Shown here: piece by piece, positions 1 through 8,815 of the stretch
Position numbering within the stretch: position 1 is the stretch's first letter
Layout: each line of letters opens with the position of its first letter
Origin: UBA2365 sp964594045
GTDB lineage: Bacteria > Bacteroidota > Bacteroidia > Chitinophagales > Saprospiraceae
Direction of reading: 5' to 3'
Assembly (NCBI GenBank): GCA_964594045.1
Contig: CAZQKR010000054.1
Coordinates: forward strand, 1-23,742
Length of the DNA stretch: 23,742 bases
The notes under the pieces: model-generated
Told to the model about the DNA's origin: nothing
The model's input: only the letters and a program-made list of their open reading frames with translations
The model's database searches: none
Position numbers and translations under genes: made by a program

Positions 1-2
1 GT

Positions 3-893
3 TTTAAATCTTTGTTAAAACAAGTTGCCAAATCAAGTTTGTTCAATGCGGAAAATATCGTGTTTATTCTCGAACACACCGGGCTGTATTCTGATCAGAT
101 CCGGTTGTTCTTTCATAATCAAAACATTCCCCATGTTGTGGTACCAGGCTTAGCCATCAAAAGATCACTGGGGATCACCAGGGGTAAGGATGATAAAATT
201 GATGCCCGTAAGATCGCATTATTTGGGTATCGCCTGAGGGAAGAATTGAAGCTTAGCACCATGCCTGCAGAAAATATCATTGCCATCAAAAAGCTGCTGG
301 GGCTTCGGGGCAGATTGGTTAAGCAAAAAGCCGGTTATATTGCAAGTCTGAAAGAATTGAAAGGCAGATACGCTCGCAAGGACAATGAATTGCTTTTTTC
401 AACCCAGGAGTCCATGATCAGGGAATTCACCAAGCATATCAACAAGATAGAAAGTGAAATTCAACAAATTGTGAAAGGTGACGACAAATTAAAAAATATG
501 TATCAATTATTGATTTCCATCAAGGGGATAGGAAAACAAACAGCCTGGTACATGATCGTCACAACGGAAGGATTTACAAGGTTTGAAAATGCCCGTCAAT
601 TTGCTTCCTACTGCGGTGTAGCACCTTTCCCCAACCGGTCAGGATCCAGCATACATGGTAAAACAAAAGTGAGTAACCTGGCTTATAAGAAAATCAAGGT
701 TTTACTTGATTTATGCGCCAAATCAGCCATTCAATACGATAATGAATTGCGCTTATTTTACCATAAAAGAGTGGATGCGGGAAAGAATAAAAAAAGTACG
801 ATCAACATCATCAGAAATAAATTATTGACACGAATGTTTGCTGTGATCAAGCGAAATACTCCTTATGTGGATATTTTTAAATACGCAGCTTAA
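3..893 (+). CDS. IS110-family transposase, 5'-truncated by the window edge
   Basis: DEDD-type serine-assisted transposase/recombinase of the IS110 family, which in this family moves the element under guidance of a bridge RNA. The frame is open to the first base of the window, so the protein starts upstream; roughly 40 residues, including the first catalytic Asp (family motif GxDxSK), are missing from view. Numbering from the first in-frame TTG (position 12), Glu-21 lies in FILEHTG, and Asp-61 and Asp-64 lie in KDDKIDAR, matching the family spacing. A helix-hairpin-helix-like LLISIKGIGKQTA (166-178) opens the C-terminal Transposase_20 domain, and the Ser-rich NRSGSSIHGKTK (208-219) should carry the nucleophilic serine. 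It ends in TAA just before a palindrome array. The left end, where IS110-group bridge RNAs usually lie, is outside the window. The visible part shows no frameshift, so the element may be active. Confidence 0.93.
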   Translation, partial: FKSLLKQVAKSSLFNAENIVFILEHTGLYSDQIRLFFHNQNIPHVVVPGLAIKRSLGITRGKDDKIDARKIALFGYRLREELKLSTMPAENIIAIKKLLGLRGRLVKQKAGYIASLKELKGRYARKDNELLFSTQESMIREFTKHINKIESEIQQIVKGDDKLKNMYQLLISIKGIGKQTAWYMIVTTEGFTRFENARQFASYCGVAPFPNRSGSSIHGKTKVSNLAYKKIKVLLDLCAKSAIQYDNELRLFYHKRVDAGKNKKSTINIIRNKLLTRMFAVIKRNTPYVDIFKYAA

Positions 894-986
894 TTTTTGG
901 CATTTTTGTTTGGTTTAATCATAGAATACACTAAGTGGTGGGTCAGCCAAAAAGTCAAGGCGAAGCTCTTTTTTGGATTAAAAATG

Positions 987-1257
987 CTGACATGCAAAGC
1001 ATCGTCAGTATCGAAGATACTGACAAGCTTGCTTCGTCAGTGATCAAAATGCTGATATGCAGAGCATCGTCAGTATCCCAGATGCTGACAAGCTTGCCTG
1101 CTAAGTGCTGACATACAAAGTATCGTCAGTATCAAAGATGCTGACAAGCTTGCTTCGTCAGTATTCGTCAGTATCGCAGATGCTGACAAGCTTGCTTCGT
1201 CAGTATTCGTCAGTGCTTTCAATGCTTTTTAAGTGCTGATAAGCTTTGCTTCGTCAG
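987..1257. repeat. REP/BIME-like array of about eight covarying palindromes
   Basis: At least seven good hairpins share the plan CTGAY-4nt-short loop-4nt-C-GTCAG, with one bulged C always in the same place: 987-1008, 1020-1040, 1052-1073, 1108-1129, 1141-1161, 1183-1203 and 1236-1257. A degenerate copy starts at 1085. The inner stem is ATGC/GCAT, AAGC/GCTT or ATAC/GTAT, so both arms change together. ATxC-type and AAGC-type units alternate over the first six and then only the AAGC type continues. The joints between units (for example 1004-1024, GTCAGTATC-GAA-GATACTGAC) are themselves palindromes, so two alternative foldings are possible. A 32-nt stretch at 1141-1172 recurs at 1183-1214. There is no open frame and no evenly spaced unique spacer, so this is not a CRISPR. 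REP/BIME-like is a description of structure; the repeat family is not recognised. Confidence 0.88.
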
Positions 1258-1519
1258 TAATTTGTTTGGAAGCATTAAGATACATTTTTAAACAACTTCA
1301 TTTTTACAACGATCAACTGTTTGTCTTTCAGAACAAATCGATGGAACCCAAAAGCCAGTTTCCTTGCTTTTTAATAAATCTTGCACACACAAAATTCTAT
1401 CTGTAAAACAGATCGGTCAGGGAGACGATCAAGACAGTCGTCCTTTGGTATGATGTGCCGGATTGGAAGTTATCAAACTGAAAACTCATGAATTAACATA
1501 AACTTTATTTATACTACAG
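1258..1519. other. Intergenic stretch upstream of fhs, no gene seen
   Basis: About 260 bases between the palindrome array and the fhs promoter candidate. I see no plausible reading frame, tRNA or recognisable riboswitch. The only local structure noticed is a small perfect hairpin at 1399-1413 (ATCTGT, AAA, ACAGAT). Confidence 0.5.
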
Positions 1520-1527
1520 TATTTTTG
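1520..1527 (+). promoter_or_regulatory. Candidate Bacteroidota -7 box for fhs
   Basis: TATTTTTG matches the TAnnTTTG -7 consensus of Bacteroidota primary-sigma promoters and ends 16 bases before the fhs ATG, giving a short leader. No convincing TTTG -33 box is visible 19-20 bases upstream, so this is a weak call. Confidence 0.35.
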
Positions 1528-1543
1528 CAAAAAAATTGAATAT

Positions 1544-3214
1544 ATGTTTTCAGACCTTGAAATAGCCAGATCCGCCAAAATGAAAGTGATCTGGGAAGTC
1601 AGCGACCAACTGGGCATTGCCCGGGAAGATCTTTTGCTTTATGGTAATTATATCAGTAAACTGCCGCTTAAGCTTATAGATGATGAGAAAATTAAGGGTA
1701 AAAAACTCATTTTGGTAACTGCACTGACCCCGACTCCTTCAGGTGAAGGAAAAACTACTATGTCCATCGGGCTGGCAGAAGGCCTCAACCGGATCGGTGT
1801 GAAAACGGTGGTCGTACTACGTGAACCATCACTTGGCCCTGTTTTTGGCATAAAGGGTGGTGCAGCTGGAGGCGGACGTTCGCAGGTGCTTCCCATGGAA
1901 GACATCAACCTGCATTTTACAGGTGATCTGTCTGCGGTTGAAAAGGCGCACAACCTGCTGAGTGCACTGATAGATAACCACTTGCAAAGTAAAAACAATA
2001 CCCTGAATATCGATCCCCGAAAGATCGTTTGGAAAAGGGTGATGGACATGAACGACCGGTCCTTGCGGGAAATGGTCATCGGGCTGGGTGGTACCAAGCA
2101 AGGTGTTCCGCGGCAATCGGGTTTTGATATTACTGCTGCGTCCGAAGTAATGGCGGCGCTTTGTCTTGCAACGAGCATCGCTGACCTGAAGACTAAACTG
2201 GGCAATATCCTGATTGGATACACCTATGATCACAAGCCTGTTTTTGCCAGGGATTTCAATGCCCATGGCGCTATGGCAGCCCTGCTCAAATATGCCATCA
2301 TGCCAAATCTGGTCCAGACAATTGAGGGAAATCCTGCCATTATTCACGGTGGTCCTTTTGCGAATATCGCACAGGGAACAAACACCCTGATAGCGACCAA
2401 AATGGGATTGACCCTGGCGGATTATGTGGTGACTGAAGCGGGTTTTGCTTCAGAACTGGGTGCCGAAAAATTTCTGGACATCAAATGTCAGTATGGTGGT
2501 CTGACCCCCAATGCCGCAGTGATCGTGGCCACCATCCGTGCTTTGAAATATCATGGCGGGATCAAACTGGCCAATTTGAAGGAAAAAAATACGGAAGCTG
2601 TTAAAACAGGACTTCAAAACCTGGAAAAACACATAGAAAACATCCGGTACTTCAGTCTCAGTCCGGTGGTTGCCATCAATAAATTCGTAAGTGATACAGA
2701 AGAGGAAATTGACATTGTGAAGGCAAGGTGCGCCGAACTGGGCGTGAAAGTTGCCCTTTGTGAAGCATGGGAAAAAGGTTCTGAAGGCGCTGTGGAACTC
2801 GCTGAACTGGTTCGTCATGAGGCTGAGAAATGCGACAACTGCTTTGAACCGCTTTATGATTTTGACTCCACGATCGAAGAAAAGATCAGGACGATCGCAA
2901 CTAAATTGTATGGTGCCAAAAATGTGGAATACACGATTGAGGCCAGAAAGCAAATGGAGATCTTTGATATGAACGGTTTTGGCAAATTGCCGGTTTGCAT
3001 CGCCAAAACTCAGAATTCCCTGTCTGACGACCCCAATAAAAAGAACCGGCCAAAGGATTTTACAGTTAAAATACGGGAATTTGAGATCGCTGCAGGCGCC
3101 GGATTCATCATTCCGATCGCAGGTACCATCAGCCGTATGCCCGGATTGCCCGGGATACCTTCAGCAGAAAATATCGACATAGACAACGAAGGAAATATCA
3201 GCGGGTTGTTTTAA
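1544..3214 (+). CDS. fhs: Formate-tetrahydrofolate ligase
   Basis: Cytoplasmic ATP-dependent ligase (EC 6.3.4.3) that joins formate to tetrahydrofolate to give 10-formyl-THF for purine, fMet and one-carbon metabolism. The 556-residue length is normal for the bacterial monofunctional enzyme. The P-loop-like TPTPSGEGKTT is at 62-72 and the family signature EPSLGPVFGIKGGAAGGG is at 94-111. Further recognisable blocks are RDFNAHGAMAALLKYA, HGGPFANIAQGTN, EAGFASELGAEKFLDIKC and the C-terminal GAGFIIPIAGTISRMPGLP. The ATG at 1544 starts directly at the expected N-terminus (MFSDLEIARSAKMK); no Shine-Dalgarno sequence is seen, as is usual in this phylum. It stands alone between the palindrome array and the convergent czcB gene, so it is probably monocistronic. 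All expected blocks are intact. Confidence 0.98.
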   Translation: MFSDLEIARSAKMKVIWEVSDQLGIAREDLLLYGNYISKLPLKLIDDEKIKGKKLILVTALTPTPSGEGKTTMSIGLAEGLNRIGVKTVVVLREPSLGPVFGIKGGAAGGGRSQVLPMEDINLHFTGDLSAVEKAHNLLSALIDNHLQSKNNTLNIDPRKIVWKRVMDMNDRSLREMVIGLGGTKQGVPRQSGFDITAASEVMAALCLATSIADLKTKLGNILIGYTYDHKPVFARDFNAHGAMAALLKYAIMPNLVQTIEGNPAIIHGGPFANIAQGTNTLIATKMGLTLADYVVTEAGFASELGAEKFLDIKCQYGGLTPNAAVIVATIRALKYHGGIKLANLKEKNTEAVKTGLQNLEKHIENIRYFSLSPVVAINKFVSDTEEEIDIVKARCAELGVKVALCEAWEKGSEGAVELAELVRHEAEKCDNCFEPLYDFDSTIEEKIRTIATKLYGAKNVEYTIEARKQMEIFDMNGFGKLPVCIAKTQNSLSDDPNKKNRPKDFTVKIREFEIAAGAGFIIPIAGTISRMPGLPGIPSAENIDIDNEGNISGLF

Positions 3215-3282
3215 TATTTTTCGTTTGGTTTTTCTCTGAAAGCCAACTGAAAAATATCAGACTTCAAAGTAATTGAATTGAT

Positions 3283-3337
3283 GGGTTTGATCCGAAATAA
3301 ATTTTCACATGAAAGCATTTTCTTCTGGATCAAACCC
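3283..3337. repeat. 11-bp perfect inverted repeat between convergent genes
   Basis: GGGTTTGATCC (3283-3293) is matched exactly by GGATCAAACCC (3327-3337) across a 33-nt loop. It lies between the stop of fhs and the stop of the convergent czcB-like gene, where a bidirectional terminator would be expected. Neither side is followed by a clear T run, so it may be a factor-dependent or stabilising structure rather than a classical intrinsic terminator. Confidence 0.5.
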
Positions 3338-3355
3338 TTCTGGTGCCAAACCCGA

Positions 3356-4468
3356 TCAAAGTGAAATATTATAGGCATTAACTGTCAATATTTTACCATT
3401 GAACTTGTCACCCAAAATTTCGACATAACCTTTGTTTTGACGGCCTGTCTGCACTTTTTCTTTTCTGAAAAAATATGCGTCGGATGTCTCTTTTTCCAGG
3501 ATCAGCACCATATTTCCTTCATCTGTTTTAATAATGGCATCAACGGGTAAAGCATTTGCCATTTCACTTCCTGTAATGATCTCAGATTCCACAAATGAAT
3601 GAACAACTGCATTGACCTTGTCCTGATCACTGATGGTGGCAATGCATTCAATCGTTTTTGAATCTTCATCAACCGCGATTCCGATCGTCTGTAGTTTTGC
3701 TGTTTTGAAATTGGTTTCATCCACTGTTTTAAAACGAACTGTCTGGCCGTTTTTCAGGTTTGAAATGTCTTTTCCAAAGACAGATAACTTTAGTTGAAAG
3801 GATTGTTTATCAATGATCCGGATCAAAGATACATGTTGGTCTATATAGCTTCCCGGATGCACATTGATTTGCTGAACTGTGCCTTTAACAGGTGCTTTGA
3901 CAAAATAAGATGTGTAAAAATCTCCGTTTTCAATTTTAGAAACAGAAAATCCCAATGCTTCCGCTTTTAACCTGAGGCTTTTGTAAACGGCCATTGAAGT
4001 TTTATATTCGCTTTCCGCAAGGATCCATTCTTTTTCTGTCAGGATCTTTTCTGCATGAAGGGCCCGTGCTCTTTCAAACTCCGATTTTGCCCGTTTGTAT
4101 TTTGCTGATGCTTCTGTTAAATCCCGCTGAAGGTCAATGATCTCATTTCCGGTTATTTCCAGCAGGTCCTGATTCATGCCAACCACCTTGCCGTTGGCAC
4201 ACAGTATCCTTTTGACCATACCGGAAACAGGTGAATTCACCTCTGCCTGGCCTGTTGCCGGTGATATGATAGTTCCATTGCATTTTACAAGCCGCTCAAA
4301 TTGAATGGATCCCATCTCACCCAATTGCATGGAATCTCCCTGGAATTGTTTAACGCTCACTTCGATCAATGTCGATTCTTCTTCAACGATCTCCTGTTTT
4401 TGCTTGCAGGCAACCAGTCCTGCTAAAATAATGATGGTGAAAGCTAAATAATATTTTGTGATCTGCAT
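3356..4468 (-). CDS. Efflux RND periplasmic adaptor, CzcB/CusB-like lipoprotein
   Basis: Membrane-fusion (adaptor) subunit linking an inner-membrane RND pump to its outer-membrane channel. From the ATG at 4468 it has 370 residues and a lipoprotein signal peptide, MQITKYYLAFTIIILAGLVAC, with the modified Cys at 21. A biotinyl/lipoyl-like half-motif (NSPVSGMVKRIL) is followed by an alpha-helical hairpin rich in Lys, Glu and Ala, then the second half (VKAPVKGTVQQINVHPGSYI) and a beta-barrel domain (LSVFGKDISNLKNGQTVRF). An in-frame TTG at 4474 could add two residues; the ATG makes the better signal peptide. It lies 6 nt downstream of the stop of the CzcA-TolC fusion and is surely co-transcribed with it. 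Metal specificity cannot be read from this subunit. There is no His-rich metal-binding N-terminal extension of the kind found in some CzcB proteins. Confidence 0.93.
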   Translation of the reverse strand: MQITKYYLAFTIIILAGLVACKQKQEIVEEESTLIEVSVKQFQGDSMQLGEMGSIQFERLVKCNGTIISPATGQAEVNSPVSGMVKRILCANGKVVGMNQDLLEITGNEIIDLQRDLTEASAKYKRAKSEFERARALHAEKILTEKEWILAESEYKTSMAVYKSLRLKAEALGFSVSKIENGDFYTSYFVKAPVKGTVQQINVHPGSYIDQHVSLIRIIDKQSFQLKLSVFGKDISNLKNGQTVRFKTVDETNFKTAKLQTIGIAVDEDSKTIECIATISDQDKVNAVVHSFVESEIITGSEMANALPVDAIIKTDEGNMVLILEKETSDAYFFRKEKVQTGRQNKGYVEILGDKFNGKILTVNAYNISL

Positions 4469-4474
4469 AATCAA

Positions 4475-7400
4475 TTATTTTGAAAGATGATTCAATTCAA
4501 TAGTTAAATTATTGTAATTCAATAAATTGTCAAGATGATTCAGTTTGATGTTGTTTGCGGTCTCCATGCTGGTAACCAATTTGAAAAAGTCGATCTCTCC
4601 TTTTTCATAGGCAATTTTTGCGGTTCGGTTGATTTCACTGAAAAGCGCCTGACCCTCGTTATTATAGTAATCAAGCAGTTCTCCGTATTTTTTCCGGTTA
4701 TTGATGATTTCCATTTGTTTCAACCTGAGCAAGGAAGTTTCGTGTTGTGTCATCAGGATGCTTGATTCAAGTGCAATAGTGGCGGCCTCGATTTTGAGTT
4801 TTTGAGGTTTTGTATACAAAGGGATTGAAATGCCGGCTTCAAAACCATGATAGATACCCGCGTTTTTGTAAAAGTTGGATCCGGCAAAGTAATTGAAGGA
4901 TATATCCGGTAAAAGTTTTTTCTTTTCCAGAAGGATATTTGCCTTTTGCTGTTCTTCAATTTTTTTATACAGTGATAACAACACATTGTTATTCAATGAT
5001 ATATCAGTCTCAGGGATCAACATAGTATCATTTTCCATTTCAAACGGAAAGTCAATACCGGTATGGGTTTTGAGTTGTTCCAGATATGTTGCGATCTGAT
5101 AGTTGATTTCATTGATCTGTTGAGTGGATTGTTGTTTTTTTGCCTTGATGTTCAAAACTTCCAGGCTGGTCATATCACCCAGTTGTTCTCTCAATCCGGC
5201 TTTTTTGAGCATGTCAGCATATAAGCTGTCGATTTCCATAAGCAGTTTTGATTTTTGTTGCAGGATCCGGAGTTCCGACCAAAGCAGTGAAACCTGTTTT
5301 GAAATCTGGTTTTTTCGGATCTGTAATTCTATTTCTGCTACTTCATGGCTGATCTTTTTTGTTTGCAAATTTGCTTTGTAATAGCCGGGCAGGCTAATAT
5401 TTTGCCCAAGGCCGGCAACCCAAAGCGGATGATCGTTGGCAGCGATGTTGTTTTGATCCGTTCCAAAATTAAAACTTGTTTTATCTGTTTCGTAAGCTGT
5501 CCTGATCAGTGTCTTTTGTTCTTCAGCCCTGAGTTCATAAACTTTGATTTCCTTATTGTTTTGTATAGCTAAAGAAATGGCATCATTCAGCGTAATGACT
5601 CTACTCTGTGCAAAAAGCCCGGTGCCGGAAAGCAGCAAAATCAGCAGGATCAACATATTTTTTTCCCGTATCAACTTAAATGGGAAAAGCCTGATGCCCT
5701 TGACATTATAAAATATTTCGAACATAAGAGGCAATGCGATCATCGTGAGCAAAGTGGATGTGAATAAACCACCAATGACAACGGTTGCCAGCGGACGCTG
5801 AACCTCTGCACCTGCACCCGTTGAAATGGCCATGGGTAAGAAGCCCATGGCGGCAGCACCCGCAGTCAGCATGACCGGACGAAGCCGCTCACGTGTTCCC
5901 TTGATGATCAATTCCCTCATCGTCATAGAGTTTTTGTGTTTCAGTTCTTTCAGATGTTCTATCAATACGATCCCGTTTAAAACAGCGATCCCGAACAGTG
6001 CAATAAATCCTACACCTGCAGAAACGCTGAAGGGCATGCCCCTCACCCACAAAAGCACCACTCCGCCTACAGTCGCCAACGGGATGGCAGAAAAGATCAT
6101 CATCGCATCTTTAAATGATTTGAAAGCGAAATGGAGGAATATGAAGATGAGGATCAAAGCTACAGGTACAGCAACCATCAGACGGTTGGTTGCGTTTTTG
6201 AGGTTTTCAAACTGTCCTCCGTAGACTACATATGTGCCTGGTTTGAAGGAAACCTGATCTTCAATTTTATGCCTGATATCTTCAACCACTGATTGAAGGT
6301 CCCTGTTGCGCACATTGACACTTACAACAACCCTTCTGTGGGTGTTTTCCCGGGAAATTTTTGCCGGGCCTTCATCATAACTGATCTCTGCCAGGGTGTA
6401 AAGCGGAATTTGATTCCCGTCAGGTAATGGAACCTTCAGCATGCGGATATCTTCAATATCGCTCCTGTTTTGTCTGTCAAAACGCACCACCAGGTCAAAT
6501 CTTTTTTCACCCTCAAAGACCACTCCTGCGCCATTTCCACCGAATGCTGTGGCGACGTAATCGTTAAGCGTTTGAATATCAACTCCGTAATGGGCAATTT
6601 TGTTGCGGTTGTATGACACCTTGATTTGAGGTAAACCCGCTGTTTTTTCCAGGATGACATCGCTCGCGCCAGGAATATTTTCGATCAAACCTTTGATCTC
6701 AATGGCTTTAGTATCAATATATTCAAGGTCATCACCAAAAATTTTGATCGCAATATCCGAACGAACACCTGTGATCAGTTCGTTGAACCGCATTTCTATC
6801 GGTTGGGTGAACTCATATTCGATCCCTGGAATGACAGATAATTCCTGTTTGAAGAGATCAGCCAGTTCCTCCTTGGTTTTTGCGCTGGTCCAAGTTTTTC
6901 TGGGCTTCAGTTTAATGATCATGTCGATCTCTTCCATGGACATTGGATCTGTGGGCACTTCAGCTGCCCCGATCCGGCTGACGATCTTATCCACTTCTGG
7001 AAATTTTGCCATAAGGATCTTTTCCATTTTAGTGGTGGTTTCTATGGTCTTCGACAAAGAAGTACCCGTTTTCAGCACAGGCTGAATCACAAAATCTCCT
7101 TCATCCAGGGTTGGAACAAATTCTCCTCCGATCCTGGTAAAGAGGAATCCGGTCAAAATCAATGAGATCAGCGCTGCGCCCAAAACCATTTTTTTGTGGC
7201 AGCAAGCCCATTGAATAACGGGCATATAGGTTCTCTGGGCAAAAAGGACCAACCGGTCAGAAAAATTGATCCCGGCTGATCGTGCAGGTCTCAGAAACAG
7301 ACTTGATGCCACAGGGAGCCAGGTGAGTCCCATGATCATGGCACCTATGATGGCAAAACAGAATGAAAGTGCCATTGGTCTGAACATTTTGCCTTCAACA

Positions 7401-8815
7401 CCCGTCAATGATAAAATCGGAATAAAAACGATCAGAATGATGATCTGTCCGAAAATCGCAGATCTCATCATTTTGGAAGAACCGAAAGATGAAATTTCAT
7501 CCATGATCCCAAATTTTTCTTCACCCGATGCCTGCAGGATATTTTCCTTTTTTTCCGAAATTTTCAGTGCAATAAATTCCACGATGATGACCGCTCCATC
7601 AATGATGATACCAAAGTCCAGCGCACCCAGACTCATCAGATTCGCGTCAATACCGAATATGTACATCATGGAAATGGTAAACAGTAAAGCCAGCGGGATC
7701 ATCGAAGTGATCACCAGCGCTGAACGGAGATTGCCCAGCAATAACAAAACGGTCAGCATGACGATCAGGGCACCAAGCAACAGGTTCTCAAATACGGTAA
7801 ATGTCGTTTTGGCAACCAGTTCGCTCCGGTCTACGATCGGGTTGATCATGATTCCTTCCGGAAGGTTTTTTTGAATTTCCCCGACCCGGGCTTTAACTTC
7901 GTGGATGACTTCCTTGGAATTGGCATTTTTGAGCATCATGACCTGGCCTAGGATGGTTTCACCTTTTCCGTTGGCCGTGATTGCACCATAGCGATTGGCA
8001 TGTCCCATCGTTACCTTTGCCACATCCCTGATGAGAATGGGTGTGTTCTGAGTGTTTTTAACCACTATTTGTTCGATATCCTCAACAGATTTTACCTGCC
8101 CGTCACCACGGATAAAATAGCTTTGGTTGGTTTTTTCGATATAGGAACCACCGGAAATATGATTGTTCGCTTCCAAAGCATCAAACACTTCCATCAGGGT
8201 GATATTAAGGGCTGCCAGTTTGGAGGGTTGGACCGAAACTTCATATTGTTTGAGATAGCCGCCCCAACTGTTGATCTCCACCACTCCGTTGATGCCTGAA
8301 AGCCTTCTTTTAACCACCCAATCCTGTATCGTTCTCAAATCAGTTGCGGTATACTTATCTTCAAAACCTTCCCTGGTATCCAGTGTGTACTGATAGATCT
8401 CTCCCAGACCGGTGGTGATCGGTCCCATTTCAGGTTCACCGAAACCTTCCGGAATTTTCGATGTGGCGCTTTTGATTTTTTCGGCAATAAGCTGCCGTGG
8501 CAGGTAAGTTCCCAGTTTTTCATCAAAAACAATGGTCACGAGAGAAATACCGAACTTTGAAACAGAACGGATCTCTTTTACTCCGGGGAGATTGGCCATT
8601 TCCATTTCCACGGGTGCCGTAATGTATTGTTCAATCTCCTGGGTGGACAGATTGCCCGAAGTAGTGATCACCTGAACCTGGTTGTTGGTGATGTCAGGCA
8701 CCGCACCGACCGGAATTTTGTAGACAGCATACAATCCAAAAGCCGCTATCGTCAAAGTGAATAATATGATGATCAGTTTGTTTTTAATACTGAATTGTAT
8801 GATATTTTCGAGCAT
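4475..8815 (-). CDS. CzcA-type heavy-metal RND pump fused to a TolC-family channel domain
   Basis: Proton-driven inner-membrane metal exporter with a built-in outer-membrane factor, 1446 residues. Residues 1 to about 1035 form a complete HME-RND transporter: TM1 (KNKLIIILFTLTIAAFGLYA), the porter motif GAVPDITNNQVQV, and TM4 LGALDFGIIIDGAVIIVE with Asp-400 and Asp-406. The DFG-x3-D pattern is that of CzcA/CnrA-like divalent cation pumps (Zn, Co, Cd, Ni) rather than the Cu/Ag type. A second signal-like segment starts at Met-1054 (MLILLILLLSGTGLFAQS). The rest is a TolC-family channel domain (about 1075-1446: LNDAISLAIQNNKEIKVYEL, long coiled helices, SFNYFAGSNFY, GFEAGISIPLYT). Such fusions are known in Bacteroidota. 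The signal-like segment would carry the channel part back across the membrane and could be cleaved. The czcB-like gene follows after 6 nt. The substrate is inferred from motifs only. Confidence 0.95.
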   Translation of the reverse strand: MLENIIQFSIKNKLIIILFTLTIAAFGLYAVYKIPVGAVPDITNNQVQVITTSGNLSTQEIEQYITAPVEMEMANLPGVKEIRSVSKFGISLVTIVFDEKLGTYLPRQLIAEKIKSATSKIPEGFGEPEMGPITTGLGEIYQYTLDTREGFEDKYTATDLRTIQDWVVKRRLSGINGVVEINSWGGYLKQYEVSVQPSKLAALNITLMEVFDALEANNHISGGSYIEKTNQSYFIRGDGQVKSVEDIEQIVVKNTQNTPILIRDVAKVTMGHANRYGAITANGKGETILGQVMMLKNANSKEVIHEVKARVGEIQKNLPEGIMINPIVDRSELVAKTTFTVFENLLLGALIVMLTVLLLLGNLRSALVITSMIPLALLFTISMMYIFGIDANLMSLGALDFGIIIDGAVIIVEFIALKISEKKENILQASGEEKFGIMDEISSFGSSKMMRSAIFGQIIILIVFIPILSLTGVEGKMFRPMALSFCFAIIGAMIMGLTWLPVASSLFLRPARSAGINFSDRLVLFAQRTYMPVIQWACCHKKMVLGAALISLILTGFLFTRIGGEFVPTLDEGDFVIQPVLKTGTSLSKTIETTTKMEKILMAKFPEVDKIVSRIGAAEVPTDPMSMEEIDMIIKLKPRKTWTSAKTKEELADLFKQELSVIPGIEYEFTQPIEMRFNELITGVRSDIAIKIFGDDLEYIDTKAIEIKGLIENIPGASDVILEKTAGLPQIKVSYNRNKIAHYGVDIQTLNDYVATAFGGNGAGVVFEGEKRFDLVVRFDRQNRSDIEDIRMLKVPLPDGNQIPLYTLAEISYDEGPAKISRENTHRRVVVSVNVRNRDLQSVVEDIRHKIEDQVSFKPGTYVVYGGQFENLKNATNRLMVAVPVALILIFIFLHFAFKSFKDAMMIFSAIPLATVGGVVLLWVRGMPFSVSAGVGFIALFGIAVLNGIVLIEHLKELKHKNSMTMRELIIKGTRERLRPVMLTAGAAAMGFLPMAISTGAGAEVQRPLATVVIGGLFTSTLLTMIALPLMFEIFYNVKGIRLFPFKLIREKNMLILLILLLSGTGLFAQSRVITLNDAISLAIQNNKEIKVYELRAEEQKTLIRTAYETDKTSFNFGTDQNNIAANDHPLWVAGLGQNISLPGYYKANLQTKKISHEVAEIELQIRKNQISKQVSLLWSELRILQQKSKLLMEIDSLYADMLKKAGLREQLGDMTSLEVLNIKAKKQQSTQQINEINYQIATYLEQLKTHTGIDFPFEMENDTMLIPETDISLNNNVLLSLYKKIEEQQKANILLEKKKLLPDISFNYFAGSNFYKNAGIYHGFEAGISIPLYTKPQKLKIEAATIALESSILMTQHETSLLRLKQMEIINNRKKYGELLDYYNNEGQALFSEINRTAKIAYEKGEIDFFKLVTSMETANNIKLNHLDNLLNYNNLTIELNHLSK

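Noticed and set aside
987..1257. CRISPR array
   Set aside because: The repeats are short palindromes with variable, themselves palindromic joints; there are no unique spacers of constant length and no cas genes.
1258..1543. Tetrahydrofolate riboswitch upstream of fhs
   Set aside because: No multi-stem conserved core could be found by eye; only a 6-bp hairpin is present.
1648..2953. Several minus-strand reading frames inside fhs
   Set aside because: They lie wholly within a well-recognised gene, have no domain features and no start context.
5826..7874. Plus-strand reading frames opposite the RND pump
   Set aside because: Antisense shadows of a conserved coding sequence with repetitive low-information composition.
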